Shown here piece by piece: positions 8,651 to 17,835 of a stretch of DNA of 64,000 nucleotides. Numbering within the stretch: the first letter of the stretch is position 1; each line of letters starts with the position of its first letter. The notes under the pieces were generated by a model. The model ran no database searches and was not told where the DNA came from. It saw only the letters and a list, made by a program, of their open reading frames with translations. The stretch covers positions 744,001-808,000 of the forward strand of contig NZ_JACYGY010000001.1 in NCBI RefSeq assembly GCF_015221875.1. Direction: 5' to 3'. The stretch is from Dyadobacter subterraneus (GTDB taxonomy: Bacteria > Bacteroidota > Bacteroidia > Cytophagales > Spirosomataceae). The position numbers and the translations under genes are program-made.

Positions 8651-9439
8651 TTACTTACGTGGCGCAGTACGCAGATAGTCGCCCATTTGTATCACTTTTC
8701 CTGTATCGAGATAATCAACCTGAAGGCTCATCATGGTTTTCCAGGTATTGATATTGTCGGGTGTGTCCCAAAATCGAATTTTTTTATTTAAACCATGTGT
8801 TTTTTGAACAACCTTGGAAATCAGTTTTTTATCATTTTTTGGTAAAGATCCTTCACCGTTCCAACTGGTATATTTGGAAAACGACTGGCTTATCAGTGCA
8901 ATCCGTTCCAGTTGCTGAGCTGTGTAGGTAATATCAGGATTGCCGTCAAAAGAAATATATGCGGGATACTGAAAGAATAATTCGGGTACCGGAATATTTC
9001 CACTGACAACAATTCTAATATTGCTGTTTGGTGAAGTTATTTCCGGATGTTTTTCCAGTTCTTTTACCAGCGCATCAAGGGTTTCAACGGCTTTGGTTTT
9101 TATATCAATCAGGAACTGGAATGGTACATCTTTTTGTGAATAGATCTGTCCGCCGTTTTTTTCCAGCTGCGCTGTAATGGGTTTAAGATAAAGCTTTTCA
9201 AAAGTTCTTTCCGGTGTGGTATCTTCAACATTATTGACAGAATACAAAATTCCGTTTTTCAGCATCAAATCTGTTTCAACAGAGCCAAACTGCTGATTGG
9301 AAGCTTCCAGAAAAGGTTTAAGCTGGCGGTTGTCATTGTGCGAATGTGCCTGCGCCGTAGTATATGACAAAATATTTTGTGCCCAGGCACTTTGTAAAAA
9401 AAAGGAAAAAATCAGCGTAGAACTCAGAGCACATTTCAT
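8651..9439 (-). CDS. Secreted PI-PLC/glycerophosphodiesterase-like protein with altered active site
   Basis: This 262-residue protein has a signal peptide (MKCALSSTLIFSFFLQSAWA, cleavage near residue 20). The TIM-barrel opening QAHSHNDNRQLKPFLEA and FGSVETDLML place it in the PI-specific phospholipase C/glycerophosphodiester phosphodiesterase superfamily: His-32, His-34, Asp-36, Glu-55 and Asp-57 fit the metal and catalytic residues. At the position where related enzymes carry the second catalytic His-Asp pair, this one reads SVNN (residues 67-70), so the activity may be lost or changed. Family members hydrolyse glycerophosphodiesters or inositol phospholipids outside the cytoplasm. It is divergent from the amino acid permease at 9688 and lies 78 bp upstream of the ethanolamine permease on the same strand. 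Confidence 0.75.
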   Translation of the reverse strand: MKCALSSTLIFSFFLQSAWAQNILSYTTAQAHSHNDNRQLKPFLEASNQQFGSVETDLMLKNGILYSVNNVEDTTPERTFEKLYLKPITAQLEKNGGQIYSQKDVPFQFLIDIKTKAVETLDALVKELEKHPEITSPNSNIRIVVSGNIPVPELFFQYPAYISFDGNPDITYTAQQLERIALISQSFSKYTSWNGEGSLPKNDKKLISKVVQKTHGLNKKIRFWDTPDNINTWKTMMSLQVDYLDTGKVIQMGDYLRTAPRK

Positions 9440-9687
9440 AGCAAATACTTAAACAGGGCATAGGAAGAAGTAATCGTAAATATAAAGTTAAATTATCATT
9501 TACCGAATAGTAAGAAGGTTTTATCAATATGTATAAAATTGAATTTGTCAGGAAATTGAAAACAAAGAATTATCCTTGGAAATAGGATGATTAATTCAAC
9601 AAATTTTGACCTGATAACATGATGATATAGGAATATCCTTATTTTCGCTTTTGTGTATCAAATAAATGGTTAATCTCACAAACCCGG

Positions 9688-11385
9688 ATGGAAAAAAATA
9701 CTTCACTATTTCGTAAAAAAACAGTTGAACAGATCTTAAAAGATGCTCATGCGAATGAAAATGGTGGATTAACCAAAATACTCGGCGTCAGGGATTTGGT
9801 ATCGTTAGGTATTGCAGCCATTGTTGGTGCCGGAATTTTCAGTACCATCGGTTTGGCGAGTTATAACGGAGGTCCTGCGGTATCTCTCTTGTTTGTTTTT
9901 ACCGCCATTGCATGCGTTTTCACTGCGTTGTCGTATGCACAATTTGCCAGTACAGTTCCGGTTTCAGGAAGTGCATATACCTACGCTTATGTCGCTTTTG
10001 GAGAACTTTTCGCCTGGATTATTGGCTGGGCTCTAATTCTTGAATATGCCGTTTCCAATATGGTAGTGGCCATTTCCTGGTCAAAATATTTTGTAAGTAT
10101 GCTCGAAGGTTTCGGAATTGTTATTCCCGGATACCTTACAATAGATCCCGGTTCGGCAGCGGATGCATTTCAAAAATTGCAAAGTACAGGCATGGAATCA
10201 CTTTCTGCTGCTGAGAAGTTAGGTGCGCTTGCTTATCAAACCGCACCGACTATTGGTGGTTTTCATCTCATTCTTGATCTGCCGGCCGGACTTATTACGG
10301 CTTTGGTAACCAGTCTGGTTTACATCGGGATAAAAGAATCCCGGACAGCCAGCAACATTATGGTTATTCTCAAAATCAGCGTGGTATTGCTGGTGATCTT
10401 TGCAGGAGCTTTTTATGTGAAACCGGAAAACTGGACACCGTTTGCGCCCAATGGAGTTAAAGGTGTTTTAAGTGGCGTGGCTGCCGTGTTTTTTGCATTT
10501 ATCGGTTTTGACTCCATTTCTACCACCGCAGAAGAATGCCGGGATCCGCAGCGTGATATGCCCAAGGCAATGATTTATTGTTTAATGATCTGTACCGTTT
10601 TATATGTTTTGATCACGTTGGTTTTGACGGGAATGGTCAATTATAAAGAATTAAATGTCAGTGATCCGCTTGCATTCGTATTCCAAAGTATAGGGCTGGA
10701 TTTTATGGCTGGCCTAATTTCGGTTAGTTCGGTTATCGCCATTACCAGTGCGCTGTTGGTATATCAGCTCGGTCAGCCGAGAATCTGGATGACGATGAGT
10801 CGTGATGGTTTGTTATGGAAAAAATTCTCTAAAATCCATCCAAAATTTCATACGCCTTCTTTTGCAACTGTCGTAACCGGATTGGTGGTAGGTATTCCCG
10901 CACTGTTTTTTAAGATGGATTTCTTTGTGGATTTAACCAGTGTCGGTACTTTTTTTGCTTTTATTCTGGTTTGCAGCGGCGTACTCTATCTGGATCATTC
11001 CGGGATTTCAAAACAATCGAAATTCAGAGTTCCTTACCTTAATGGCAAGTTTTTGGTTGGTTTTGGATTGTTGGCAGCAATTTTGGGACTTGCCTTTTAC
11101 GGCCAGGATATTGTGGCAGAATGGAAAGGATTGACAGTGAGTGAAATTTTCGAACACAAATTCCTGACTGTCATTTTCTGGATAACCTGGATCATCCTTT
11201 CAGTACTTAGCTTTAAGCATAATTTCTCCATCCTTCCGGTTGCCGGAATTCTTACAAATCTTTATTTGATGACTGAACTTGGCGCGTCCAACTGGCTGAT
11301 TTTCGTAATCTGGCTGGCGATCGGACTTGTTATTTATTTCAGTTACGGATATAAAAAGAGCAAGCTGGCAGGGAATGTTGAATGA
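9688..11385 (+). CDS. APC-superfamily amino acid permease (cationic amino acid transporter type)
   Basis: This 565-residue transporter has 12-14 hydrophobic segments. The first helix carries LGIAAIVGAGIFSTIGLAS, the substrate-binding unwound segment (GxGIF) of the APC fold. FIGFDSISTTAEECRDPQRD is the helix-6/loop signature of the CAT/YfnA branch, and residues 1-30 are a hydrophilic cytoplasmic tail. An extra segment around residues 150-195 (PGSAADAFQKLQSTGMES) lies in an external loop and lengthens the protein beyond the usual 460-500. It probably takes up basic or neutral amino acids. It is divergent from the GDPD-like gene, and a hairpin terminator follows at 11403. Confidence 0.85.
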   Translation: MEKNTSLFRKKTVEQILKDAHANENGGLTKILGVRDLVSLGIAAIVGAGIFSTIGLASYNGGPAVSLLFVFTAIACVFTALSYAQFASTVPVSGSAYTYAYVAFGELFAWIIGWALILEYAVSNMVVAISWSKYFVSMLEGFGIVIPGYLTIDPGSAADAFQKLQSTGMESLSAAEKLGALAYQTAPTIGGFHLILDLPAGLITALVTSLVYIGIKESRTASNIMVILKISVVLLVIFAGAFYVKPENWTPFAPNGVKGVLSGVAAVFFAFIGFDSISTTAEECRDPQRDMPKAMIYCLMICTVLYVLITLVLTGMVNYKELNVSDPLAFVFQSIGLDFMAGLISVSSVIAITSALLVYQLGQPRIWMTMSRDGLLWKKFSKIHPKFHTPSFATVVTGLVVGIPALFFKMDFFVDLTSVGTFFAFILVCSGVLYLDHSGISKQSKFRVPYLNGKFLVGFGLLAAILGLAFYGQDIVAEWKGLTVSEIFEHKFLTVIFWITWIILSVLSFKHNFSILPVAGILTNLYLMTELGASNWLIFVIWLAIGLVIYFSYGYKKSKLAGNVE

Positions 11386-11402
11386 TAGATTGAGTGAATG
11401 AT

Positions 11403-11449
11403 AAAATGGAATATCGAGTTGATTGCTCAATCCGGTATTCCATTTTTTT
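11403..11449 (+). terminator. Terminator after the APC permease
   Basis: The arms aaaatggaata (11403-11413) and tattccatttt (11436-11446) pair perfectly at the base and continue into a T-run. The minus-strand lipoprotein gene ends at 11453, so the hairpin probably serves both converging transcripts. Confidence 0.75.
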
Positions 11450-11452
11450 GTT

Positions 11453-11893
11453 TTATACTTTATTAATTTTGATTGAAATAACATAGTCCTCCTTTTTCTT
11501 TTGGACTTCCGTATTTGGAGATGGGGTTACGGATTGTAGCTCGATCTTATATTTTTCACCACCTAAATTTACATCTGAACTGGGCGGAATCTTGGTTCCG
11601 TCTTTTCCAGCCATGCAATACAAACAAAGTTGAACCGCTTTTTGCGATTTCTGGCTTTGGATATCCAGCAAAAGATCAACCGTTACAGAACCGCTCCAAA
11701 TGCAATTGACATTTTCTGGACAACGTGAGTCGGCTACTTCTGTAAAAGTTGCCACCGTTTTTGTCGATTCATCAATGGTTAGTGGTTTCTGGTAATTTAA
11801 CAATACTGTACCTTCCTGTAACGCTACTTTTTCCGTTTTGCAGGACGAAAGTCCCACAAGCAAAACCAGAAAGTAAATTGAATTCTGTATCAT
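11453..11893 (-). CDS. Small lipoprotein with DSRCPE motif (paralogue 1)
   Basis: The start at the ATG at 11893 gives 146 residues (MIQNSIYFLVLLVGLSSCKT) with a lipobox ending in Cys-18; the longer frame to 11947 adds residues unlike a signal sequence. The mature part has ADSRCPENVNCIWSG, a second cysteine pair in QLCLYCM, and a beta-strand pattern ending in YVISIKINKV. It is homologous along its whole length to the gene just upstream (11916-12341), which indicates a tandem duplication. The CPxxVNC motif occurs in small Bacteroidota lipoproteins of unknown function. It probably sits on the periplasmic or outer membrane surface, and the cysteines may form disulfides. Confidence 0.75.
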   Translation of the reverse strand: MIQNSIYFLVLLVGLSSCKTEKVALQEGTVLLNYQKPLTIDESTKTVATFTEVADSRCPENVNCIWSGSVTVDLLLDIQSQKSQKAVQLCLYCMAGKDGTKIPPSSDVNLGGEKYKIELQSVTPSPNTEVQKKKEDYVISIKINKV

Positions 11894-11915
11894 ATCTTTT
11901 CTTCGAAATTGCGTG

Positions 11916-12341
11916 TTAAATCTTTTTAATATCAAGAGAAATTGCATAATCTGTTTTTTTTACTTCGGTTTGTGGCTTTGTCAAAGGTGATATGGATTTC
12001 AAAATAAAACGGTATCCCTGACCTGCGAAATTATAGTCCAACGTGTCCGGCACGATTTCACCACATCCAATACACATTTTTACATGATTCGTAATTCTTC
12101 CCTCAGTGGTAACGCCATCCAGGGACAGATCGACCTGAGCGAAACCGGCAACAAGACAATTAACTCCTTCGGGACAACGACTATCTGATACCTCAAAAAA
12201 AGTAAGTGATGCCGGCGGTACATCGTTGATCGTGACGGTTTCTTTATAACGAATCAAACCCTCTTCTTTTTTATCTACCGACGATTTTTGACAGGCACAA
12301 AGCAGAAATCCTCCCAACAAGATAAAGTATATTTTTCTCAT
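11916..12341 (-). CDS. Small lipoprotein with DSRCPE motif (paralogue 2)
   Basis: This 141-residue protein has an N-terminal lipoprotein signal MRKIYFILLGGFLLCACQ with lipid-accepting Cys-17 (LCAC). SDSRCPEGVNCLVAG is in the same place as in its paralogue, a second pair reads MCIGCGE, and the C-terminus is YAISLDIKKI. It is transcribed first, with 22 bp between it and paralogue 1, so the two form an operon. No catalytic motif is visible. A 212-bp region separates it from the divergent DUF1800 gene. Confidence 0.78.
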   Translation of the reverse strand: MRKIYFILLGGFLLCACQKSSVDKKEEGLIRYKETVTINDVPPASLTFFEVSDSRCPEGVNCLVAGFAQVDLSLDGVTTEGRITNHVKMCIGCGEIVPDTLDYNFAGQGYRFILKSISPLTKPQTEVKKTDYAISLDIKKI

Positions 12342-12553
12342 TTTTCTTCGTTTTTAATAAGACTGATAAATATTAAAATTGGTTGTAATTACCTCTCATT
12401 TTTGATAGAAATATTTATTGATAAAATATAATAATATTTCATGAACGAAGCATGATGATTTCTTATTGATTTGATTGTTAATTATTTAAAATAGAATTTT
12501 TGCCGGCTTAAACCTTTGGCTATTTGGTCAGTCCAACAATAAAATACGTTCTT

Positions 12554-13957
12554 ATGAAAGATTTAAAAATAAGTAATGACGTACTTCATTTGTACCGCAG
12601 AGCGGGGTTTGGAGGTTTGCCGGATAGAGATATTTCTATCAAAAAAGCGCTCAGCCAACTTTTTCACGACAGCGAGAATTTCACACCGATTGAAACGGTA
12701 AGTAAAGAATCCGAGCCGCCGCTGATGAGCGAAGGAATGATGTCGCCCGACCCGGATGCAGTGAAAAAAGAAAAGATGAAGAAAAACCGTGAAGAAATCC
12801 GGGAACTGAATCTGGCATGGATGTCCAAAATGGCAAAAGCTGAAACAATACTACGGGAACGAATGTCACTTTTTTGGCACGGCCACTTTGCTTGTCGTGT
12901 GCAGGATTCTGCTTTTGTGCAAAGCTATCTAAACACGATACGGAAAAATGCACTTGGTAATTTTGGTGAAATGCTGATGGCAGTTTCAAAAGAACCTGCT
13001 ATGCTTCAATTTCTCAATAACCAGCAAAACAGAAAAAATAAACCGAATGAAAATTTTGCCAGGGAAGTCATGGAACTGTTCACGCTTGGCAGAGGAAATT
13101 ATACTGAGAAAGATGTAAAGGAAGGCGCAAGGGCATTTACCGGTTGGGGATTTAATACCAAAGGTGAATTTGAATTCCGGGAAAAAGTACATGATAGTGA
13201 TACGAAAAATTTTCTTGGCAAAACCGGTAATTTTCAGGGTGAGGATATTATCAAAATTCTCCTGGAACAAAAACAAACGGCAAGATTTATAACCGCTAAA
13301 ATTTACCGGAATTTTGTGAGTGAAATTCCTGACGAGAAACGAATTGCTGACTTGTCTGAGGACTTTTACAAATCCGGTTACAACATCAGCCAGCTGATGC
13401 ATAACATTTTTACAGCCAAATGGTTTTATGATGATGCCTCAAAAAACATGTTGATAAAATCGCCGGTTGAGTTGGTTATTGGTATTCAGCGTACATTAAA
13501 TGCAGATTTTATCAATAAAGATCCGGTTTTGTATATCCAAAAAGTTTTGGGTCAAATTCTCTTTTATCCTCCCAATGTTGCTGGCTGGCCTGGAGGCAGA
13601 AACTGGATTGATAGTTCAAGTTTACTATTCAGGATGCAGCTTCCGAATTTGATGGCGGGCGTTACAACGCAGAAAATACAAGCCAAAGAAAGTGGCGATG
13701 TGAATGATCAGACAGTGAAGAAGAAAGGTGAAAATTCTAAAATCGATGTCGATTGGGATCAATGGGCAAAACGTTTTGAAACAATTGATAATCAGAAATT
13801 ACCTGATTTTTTATGCGGGACATTGCTGGCAGTAAAACCGGCACCAACAGTTATGGCTGTAATTACGGGAAAAGAAACCGCTGTTGCCGACAGGACGCAG
13901 TACATAAGGAAACTGACATTAGCCATTATGGGCTTACCTGAATATCAAATCAGTTAA
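12554..13957 (+). CDS. DUF1800 family protein
   Basis: This 467-residue protein is read from the ATG at 12554 (MKDLKISNDVLHLYRRAGFG); an upstream TTG at 12524 would add ten residues but is less plausible. Family marks are the LYRRAGFG start, ERMSLFWHGHFACR, REVMELFTLGRGNYTE, EGARAFTGW and LFYPPNVAGWPGG. DUF1800 proteins are almost always encoded immediately before a DUF1501 protein, as here (20 bp gap), and the pair is thought to act on the cell surface or in the periplasm, with no reaction established. I see no clear signal peptide at this start. Residues ~385-405 form a Lys/Gln-rich linker. Confidence 0.88.
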   Translation: MKDLKISNDVLHLYRRAGFGGLPDRDISIKKALSQLFHDSENFTPIETVSKESEPPLMSEGMMSPDPDAVKKEKMKKNREEIRELNLAWMSKMAKAETILRERMSLFWHGHFACRVQDSAFVQSYLNTIRKNALGNFGEMLMAVSKEPAMLQFLNNQQNRKNKPNENFAREVMELFTLGRGNYTEKDVKEGARAFTGWGFNTKGEFEFREKVHDSDTKNFLGKTGNFQGEDIIKILLEQKQTARFITAKIYRNFVSEIPDEKRIADLSEDFYKSGYNISQLMHNIFTAKWFYDDASKNMLIKSPVELVIGIQRTLNADFINKDPVLYIQKVLGQILFYPPNVAGWPGGRNWIDSSSLLFRMQLPNLMAGVTTQKIQAKESGDVNDQTVKKKGENSKIDVDWDQWAKRFETIDNQKLPDFLCGTLLAVKPAPTVMAVITGKETAVADRTQYIRKLTLAIMGLPEYQIS

Positions 13958-13977
13958 TTTCATTAAATAAAATCGAA

Positions 13978-15183
13978 ATGAAAAGACGTGATTTTATAAG
14001 AACTTCGCTTTTGGCAACAGCCGGAACGATGATGATTCCACAATTTCTGAAAGCGCATGAAGCTGGAATTTCCGCAGATCCAAATGGAAAGATTCTGGTT
14101 GTAATCCAGTTGTCTGGTGGCAATGACGGATTGAATACAGTGATTCCATATCGCAATGATATTTATTATCGGGAACGACCTGTTCTGGCGATTGAAAAAG
14201 AAAAGATATTAACGTTGAATGATGAAATAGCTTTAAACCCTGCATTAGAATCTCTCCGCAGACTTTATGATGATGGCCGGGTCAGGATTTTGAATAATGT
14301 AGGGTATCCAAATCCGGATCGATCACATTTCCGATCCATGGATATCTGGCAAACAGCGAGTAATGCGGATCAATATTTAAATACCGGCTGGCTTGGCCGT
14401 TACCTGGATTCTACCTGTGCAGGCTGCGAAATAAAACCGCATCATATGCTCGAAATTGACGATACGCTAAGTTTGGCAATGAAAGGAAGCAAGGCAAACG
14501 GATTAGCCATGCTGGATCCGCAAAAGCTATATCGCCAAACAAAAAACGGAATGGCCGGGAATCTTGCGAAAACAATCCATCATTCCGAGGATGATCATGA
14601 TCAGGTAAGTTATTTATACAAAACACTGGCGGATACCGAATCCAGTGCAGATTATCTATATCAAAAAGGTCAGGTCAAAGGAAGTTACAGCGATTATCCG
14701 GATACTGAACTGGGAAAAAGTTTGAAAACGATAACTGAATTGATTGTTTCCGGTGTGGATACTCAGGTTTATTACGTTTCACTTTCTGGTTTTGACACGC
14801 ATGTGGGACAAAGAAATCAGCAGGATAAATTATTAAAACAATATGCCGATGCGGTAAGTGTTTTTGTTGATGACCTGAAAAAACAAGGTCAACTGGACCG
14901 GACAATGATCATGACTTTTAGTGAATTTGGAAGGAGGGTAAAACAAAACGGGAGCAACGGAACGGATCATGGGACGGCAAATAACGTATTTCTGATCGGC
15001 GGTCCGCCTCGTGGTTCCCTAGTGTATAATGAAGCTCCGAATCTGGTGGATCTGGATGGTGGCGATTTGCGTTACACGCTAGATTTCAGGGATTTGTATT
15101 CCTCTTTGTTGAAAGATTGGCTGAATGCGGATGATGTGGCGGTTTTGGGAAAAAGCTTTTCGGGCTTGCAGGGGTTGGTTTAG
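13978..15183 (+). CDS. DUF1501 family protein with Tat signal
   Basis: The 401-residue protein opens with MKRRDFIRTSLLATAGTMM, a twin-arginine (RRDFIR) signal peptide, so it is exported folded. The following VVIQLSGGNDGLNTVIPY and NRDxxHF-like stretch (NPDRSHFRSMDIWQT), the SGFDTHVGQ motif and FSEFGRRVKQNGSNGTDHG are the DUF1501 core. This core is related to the alkaline phosphatase/sulfatase fold, and the Asp/His residues could hold metal. It is co-transcribed with DUF1800 (20 bp gap). The biochemical activity of the family is unproven. A nested palindromic repeat follows directly after the stop codon. Confidence 0.88.
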   Translation: MKRRDFIRTSLLATAGTMMIPQFLKAHEAGISADPNGKILVVIQLSGGNDGLNTVIPYRNDIYYRERPVLAIEKEKILTLNDEIALNPALESLRRLYDDGRVRILNNVGYPNPDRSHFRSMDIWQTASNADQYLNTGWLGRYLDSTCAGCEIKPHHMLEIDDTLSLAMKGSKANGLAMLDPQKLYRQTKNGMAGNLAKTIHHSEDDHDQVSYLYKTLADTESSADYLYQKGQVKGSYSDYPDTELGKSLKTITELIVSGVDTQVYYVSLSGFDTHVGQRNQQDKLLKQYADAVSVFVDDLKKQGQLDRTMIMTFSEFGRRVKQNGSNGTDHGTANNVFLIGGPPRGSLVYNEAPNLVDLDGGDLRYTLDFRDLYSSLLKDWLNADDVAVLGKSFSGLQGLV

Positions 15184-15184
15184 G

Positions 15185-15482
15185 TTTCACAGAGGGACAC
15201 AGAGCGGACTCCGCGCGGTTAAAAAGGGAGGGACACGGAGGTTTTGTTTTGAGATTGACCTTCCAGTAATAACTTTTTGTTACCCGTCGGACGGCGGAAA
15301 AAGCCGTCCGACGGGTTGCCCGTTCCAAAGTTTATTTCACTAGCCACCCGTCCGACGGTTTTTTCTACCGTCGGACGGGTAACAAAAAGTTGCTTATGAA
15401 GATGGAATTTGAATTTTATAAAAAACTCTATGTATCTCTTCTTAACCCGCGCGGCGTCCGCTCAGTGGTTCTCCGTGTAACC
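15185..15482. repeat. Composite nested palindromic repeat
   Basis: The outer arms at 15186-15222 and 15443-15480 are imperfect inverted copies (cacagag-type sequence ending in ccgcgcgg). Inside them, aactttttgttacccgtcgg (15271-) pairs with its complement ending at 15391. Two perfect GC-rich hairpins sit at 15282-15316 and 15346-15380, built on cccgtcggacgg. The same hairpin core recurs at 61767-61799. This is REP/BIME-like non-coding DNA, and the inner parts may also act as terminators between the converging DUF1501 and kinase genes. Confidence 0.8.
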
Positions 15483-15484
15483 TA

Positions 15485-16825
15485 TCAAATTACCAAAGAA
15501 AAAACAGTACCCTTCCCAACCTCAGACCTCACATTCAATTGTCCGCCATGCTGCTGCAAAATCTGACGGGAAAGACTTAGTCCAATACCTGACCCCGTTT
15601 TCTTCGTGGTATAAAAAGGGATAAAAATATTGTCAAGCGCTTCTGGTTCAATTCCATCACCATTATCTTCCACTTCAATTACCGTAACGCCATCCGTCAC
15701 ATAAGCATTGATAGAAATCATCCGGCTGGTTTGCGATGTGAAGGATTCAGAAGCATTTTTGATCAGATTGATCAGAACCTGCTGGATCTGTGCGCTGTCT
15801 GCTTTGAGCGAAAGTGTTTCCGGCTTGATATTAATTTGCCATAAAACACCAGCTGCTGTGAGGTCAGTTTGCAATAACTGCATCACATCATGGAGCAATT
15901 CTTTAACGGCTAATGTGGAAAAATTTGGTTTTGGTAATGTGGTGAAATCGCGGTAGGCATTTACGAATTGCATCATGCCTTTGCTTCTTTTTTCCAACGT
16001 TTGAAGCGCTTCTTTAAGGTCACCAACAGCTTCGTGATTTGAAGTACTTGGTTCAATATCTTCATTAACAATCAACCGCATTGTTCCAACCAGTGAGACA
16101 ATCGGTGTCATGGAATTCATGATTTCGTGACGTAAAACACGGGTAAGATTTTGCCACGATTCAACTTCCTGTTGTTGAAGTTCAGTCTGGATATTTTGCA
16201 AAACCACAATCCTGACCCACTTTCCATGCATTTGAATAGCGGCTCCCTGCAAAGCAAGAGGCTGGTCTGCCGGCGTACGGTACAATTCACGGACACCGGA
16301 ATTCAGATTGGCCAGCAATTCGTACAATCTGGGATGTTTATCTTCCAGTTCGCTAAGCTGGTGAAGCCGGTAAATGCCAAGCATCCGTAAAGCTGCGCTG
16401 TTGATAATATTAACCTGGCCAGTGCCGTCAAAAGTGATTAAACCAGTTCCGATATGCTGAACAATTGTATTCAGATATTGCAAACTGGCTTCTTTTTCTG
16501 CCCTTGCCTGACGAAAGGCCTGTAAAACTTCATTAAACTGCTGATTCAATTCCCTGAAGGTCGTACCCATGGTATTGTCCGCCCGGAAATTGATCGTAAA
16601 ATCAGAATAGCGAACGGATTCCAGAAAATAGATTAGCTTTCTGTTCACCTTCGTTACATAATTGTAAAGTAAAGAAGCCTGAACAAAAACCACGATCGAG
16701 CCCAAAATATAGATCAGACCTTCATTGGTATGAAATTCAACCAACCGGAACAAAAGGATAACTGTCAGAATAATAACTGTTATCCGGACGGCAATCATAA
16801 TACTGAAATGGCGGAGACCGGTCAT
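15485..16825 (-). CDS. NtrB/NtrY-like sensor histidine kinase
   Basis: This 446-residue protein has two membrane helices near residues 10-28 and 37-57 with almost no periplasmic loop, and a HAMP-like linker. A PAS domain around 113-215 (NTIVQHIGTGLITFDGTGQV) leads to the dimerisation/phospho-acceptor helix with His-233 in LRHEIMNSMTPIVSL. The ATPase domain follows, with NLIKNASES (N box), DNGDGI (G1) and GSGIGLSLS (G2). The architecture is that of NtrB/NtrY kinases, which phosphorylate sigma-54-dependent regulators. The only such regulator in the window is at 26016-27380, 9 kb away, and pairing with it is likely but unproven. The short loop suggests sensing within the membrane or cytoplasm. 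Confidence 0.88.
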   Translation of the reverse strand: MTGLRHFSIMIAVRITVIILTVILLFRLVEFHTNEGLIYILGSIVVFVQASLLYNYVTKVNRKLIYFLESVRYSDFTINFRADNTMGTTFRELNQQFNEVLQAFRQARAEKEASLQYLNTIVQHIGTGLITFDGTGQVNIINSAALRMLGIYRLHQLSELEDKHPRLYELLANLNSGVRELYRTPADQPLALQGAAIQMHGKWVRIVVLQNIQTELQQQEVESWQNLTRVLRHEIMNSMTPIVSLVGTMRLIVNEDIEPSTSNHEAVGDLKEALQTLEKRSKGMMQFVNAYRDFTTLPKPNFSTLAVKELLHDVMQLLQTDLTAAGVLWQINIKPETLSLKADSAQIQQVLINLIKNASESFTSQTSRMISINAYVTDGVTVIEVEDNGDGIEPEALDNIFIPFYTTKKTGSGIGLSLSRQILQQHGGQLNVRSEVGKGTVFSLVI

Positions 16826-16901
16826 GCTGATCTGATTTTTCTATGGCTAAGGAACTCTCTTTGAAGAAAATTTTTCTTCCGGACTAATATCGCATTTATT
16901 C

Positions 16902-17552
16902 TTAAACTCCAACCGCCAGAATATCAAATTCTTCCAGTGAGCGCAATTTGTAATGGGCAAGATCAAATTTCGGATCGTCGTAAACTTCCGGATTTGGAAC
17001 ACAAATAGTGATCATTTTAGCAGCATAAGCAGAACGAAGACCCGTAAAAGAATCTTCAAATGCAATACACTCATGCACAGGAATTCCCAGTTTTGCCGCC
17101 GTCGAAATGTATACTGCCGGATGTGGTTTGGTATGCTCTTCCAGTTCACCAGAATGCCAGGTATCAAAATAATCAATGATTTCCAGTCTGCGCAAAACCG
17201 CCTCAATCAACTCCATATGAGAAGCAGAAGCAACGGCCAGTTTTATTTTTTCAGCATGAAGGTTTTTGATCAGGTCAATCGCGCCGGGCATCGCTTTGGC
17301 GTTTGCAATAATGTTTTTGTGTGCGATAGTTAAAATATCATTTTCAAGTTCAGCGCGGTCCGGCGTGTTCCAGGGCTGAATGCGGTAGCAGAATTCCAGA
17401 AATAATTTTATCGACAAGCCGGTTGTCTGAAGTTTCAGGTCGTGTGTAAGTTTGAAATTAACTTTTTGCATCACTTCGGTTGCCGCTTCGGTCCAGATTG
17501 GTTCTGAATCGATAAGCAATCCATCCATGTCAAATATTGCCGCTTTAATCAT
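16902..17552 (-). CDS. HAD-superfamily sugar-phosphate phosphatase (HxpB/YniC-like)
   Basis: This 216-residue subclass-I HAD phosphatase has motif I FDMDGLLIDSEP (nucleophile Asp-8, acid/base Asp-10), motif II ASAS, motif III Lys in EHTKPHPAVY and motif IV FEDSFTGLRSA. The lid helices (residues 15-80) are the four-helix cap of the beta-phosphoglucomutase-like group. The sequence resembles hexitol phosphatase B and 2-deoxyglucose-6-phosphatase, so it probably removes phosphate from small sugar phosphates in the cytoplasm. It is transcribed in the same direction as the kinase gene downstream (76 bp gap) and away from the thiamine cluster. Confidence 0.87.
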   Translation of the reverse strand: MIKAAIFDMDGLLIDSEPIWTEAATEVMQKVNFKLTHDLKLQTTGLSIKLFLEFCYRIQPWNTPDRAELENDILTIAHKNIIANAKAMPGAIDLIKNLHAEKIKLAVASASHMELIEAVLRRLEIIDYFDTWHSGELEEHTKPHPAVYISTAAKLGIPVHECIAFEDSFTGLRSAYAAKMITICVPNPEVYDDPKFDLAHYKLRSLEEFDILAVGV

Positions 17553-17664
17553 TAGTAAAAAAAATAGAAATTTAGATGTGAGATAGCAAGGATAAGAAAA
17601 ACCGGTGTTAAAAACACTTTCAGTTTTTAATAATGACCAAAACTACTACATTCGCAGATAAGAA

Positions 17665-17745
17665 TGGCTTTAGGGGTGTCCGAAATTGGACTGAGAAATA
17701 CCCTTTGAACCTGAAACAGTTTGTACTGTCGTAGGAAAAAGCGTT
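17665..17745 (+). promoter_or_regulatory. Thiamine pyrophosphate (TPP) riboswitch
   Basis: The conserved TPP aptamer core is readable: aggggtgtcc, the pyrimidine-binding ctgagaaatacc, tttgaacctg, and ctgtcgtaggaa at the end. Stem P2/P4 complements are present (ggggt with accc; acag with ctgt). It lies 90 bp upstream of thiM and would reduce expression of the thi genes when TPP is abundant, either by masking the start region or by termination. I cannot tell which mechanism from the short expression platform. Confidence 0.93.
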
Positions 17746-17835
17746 TAAACAGAAGTTTTCACTTTTGTTATCTCAATTCCGGGTACAGCTGTCCAGGCGT
17801 CCATTCGTTTTGTTTTCTTACAAAACCCGGTAAAA

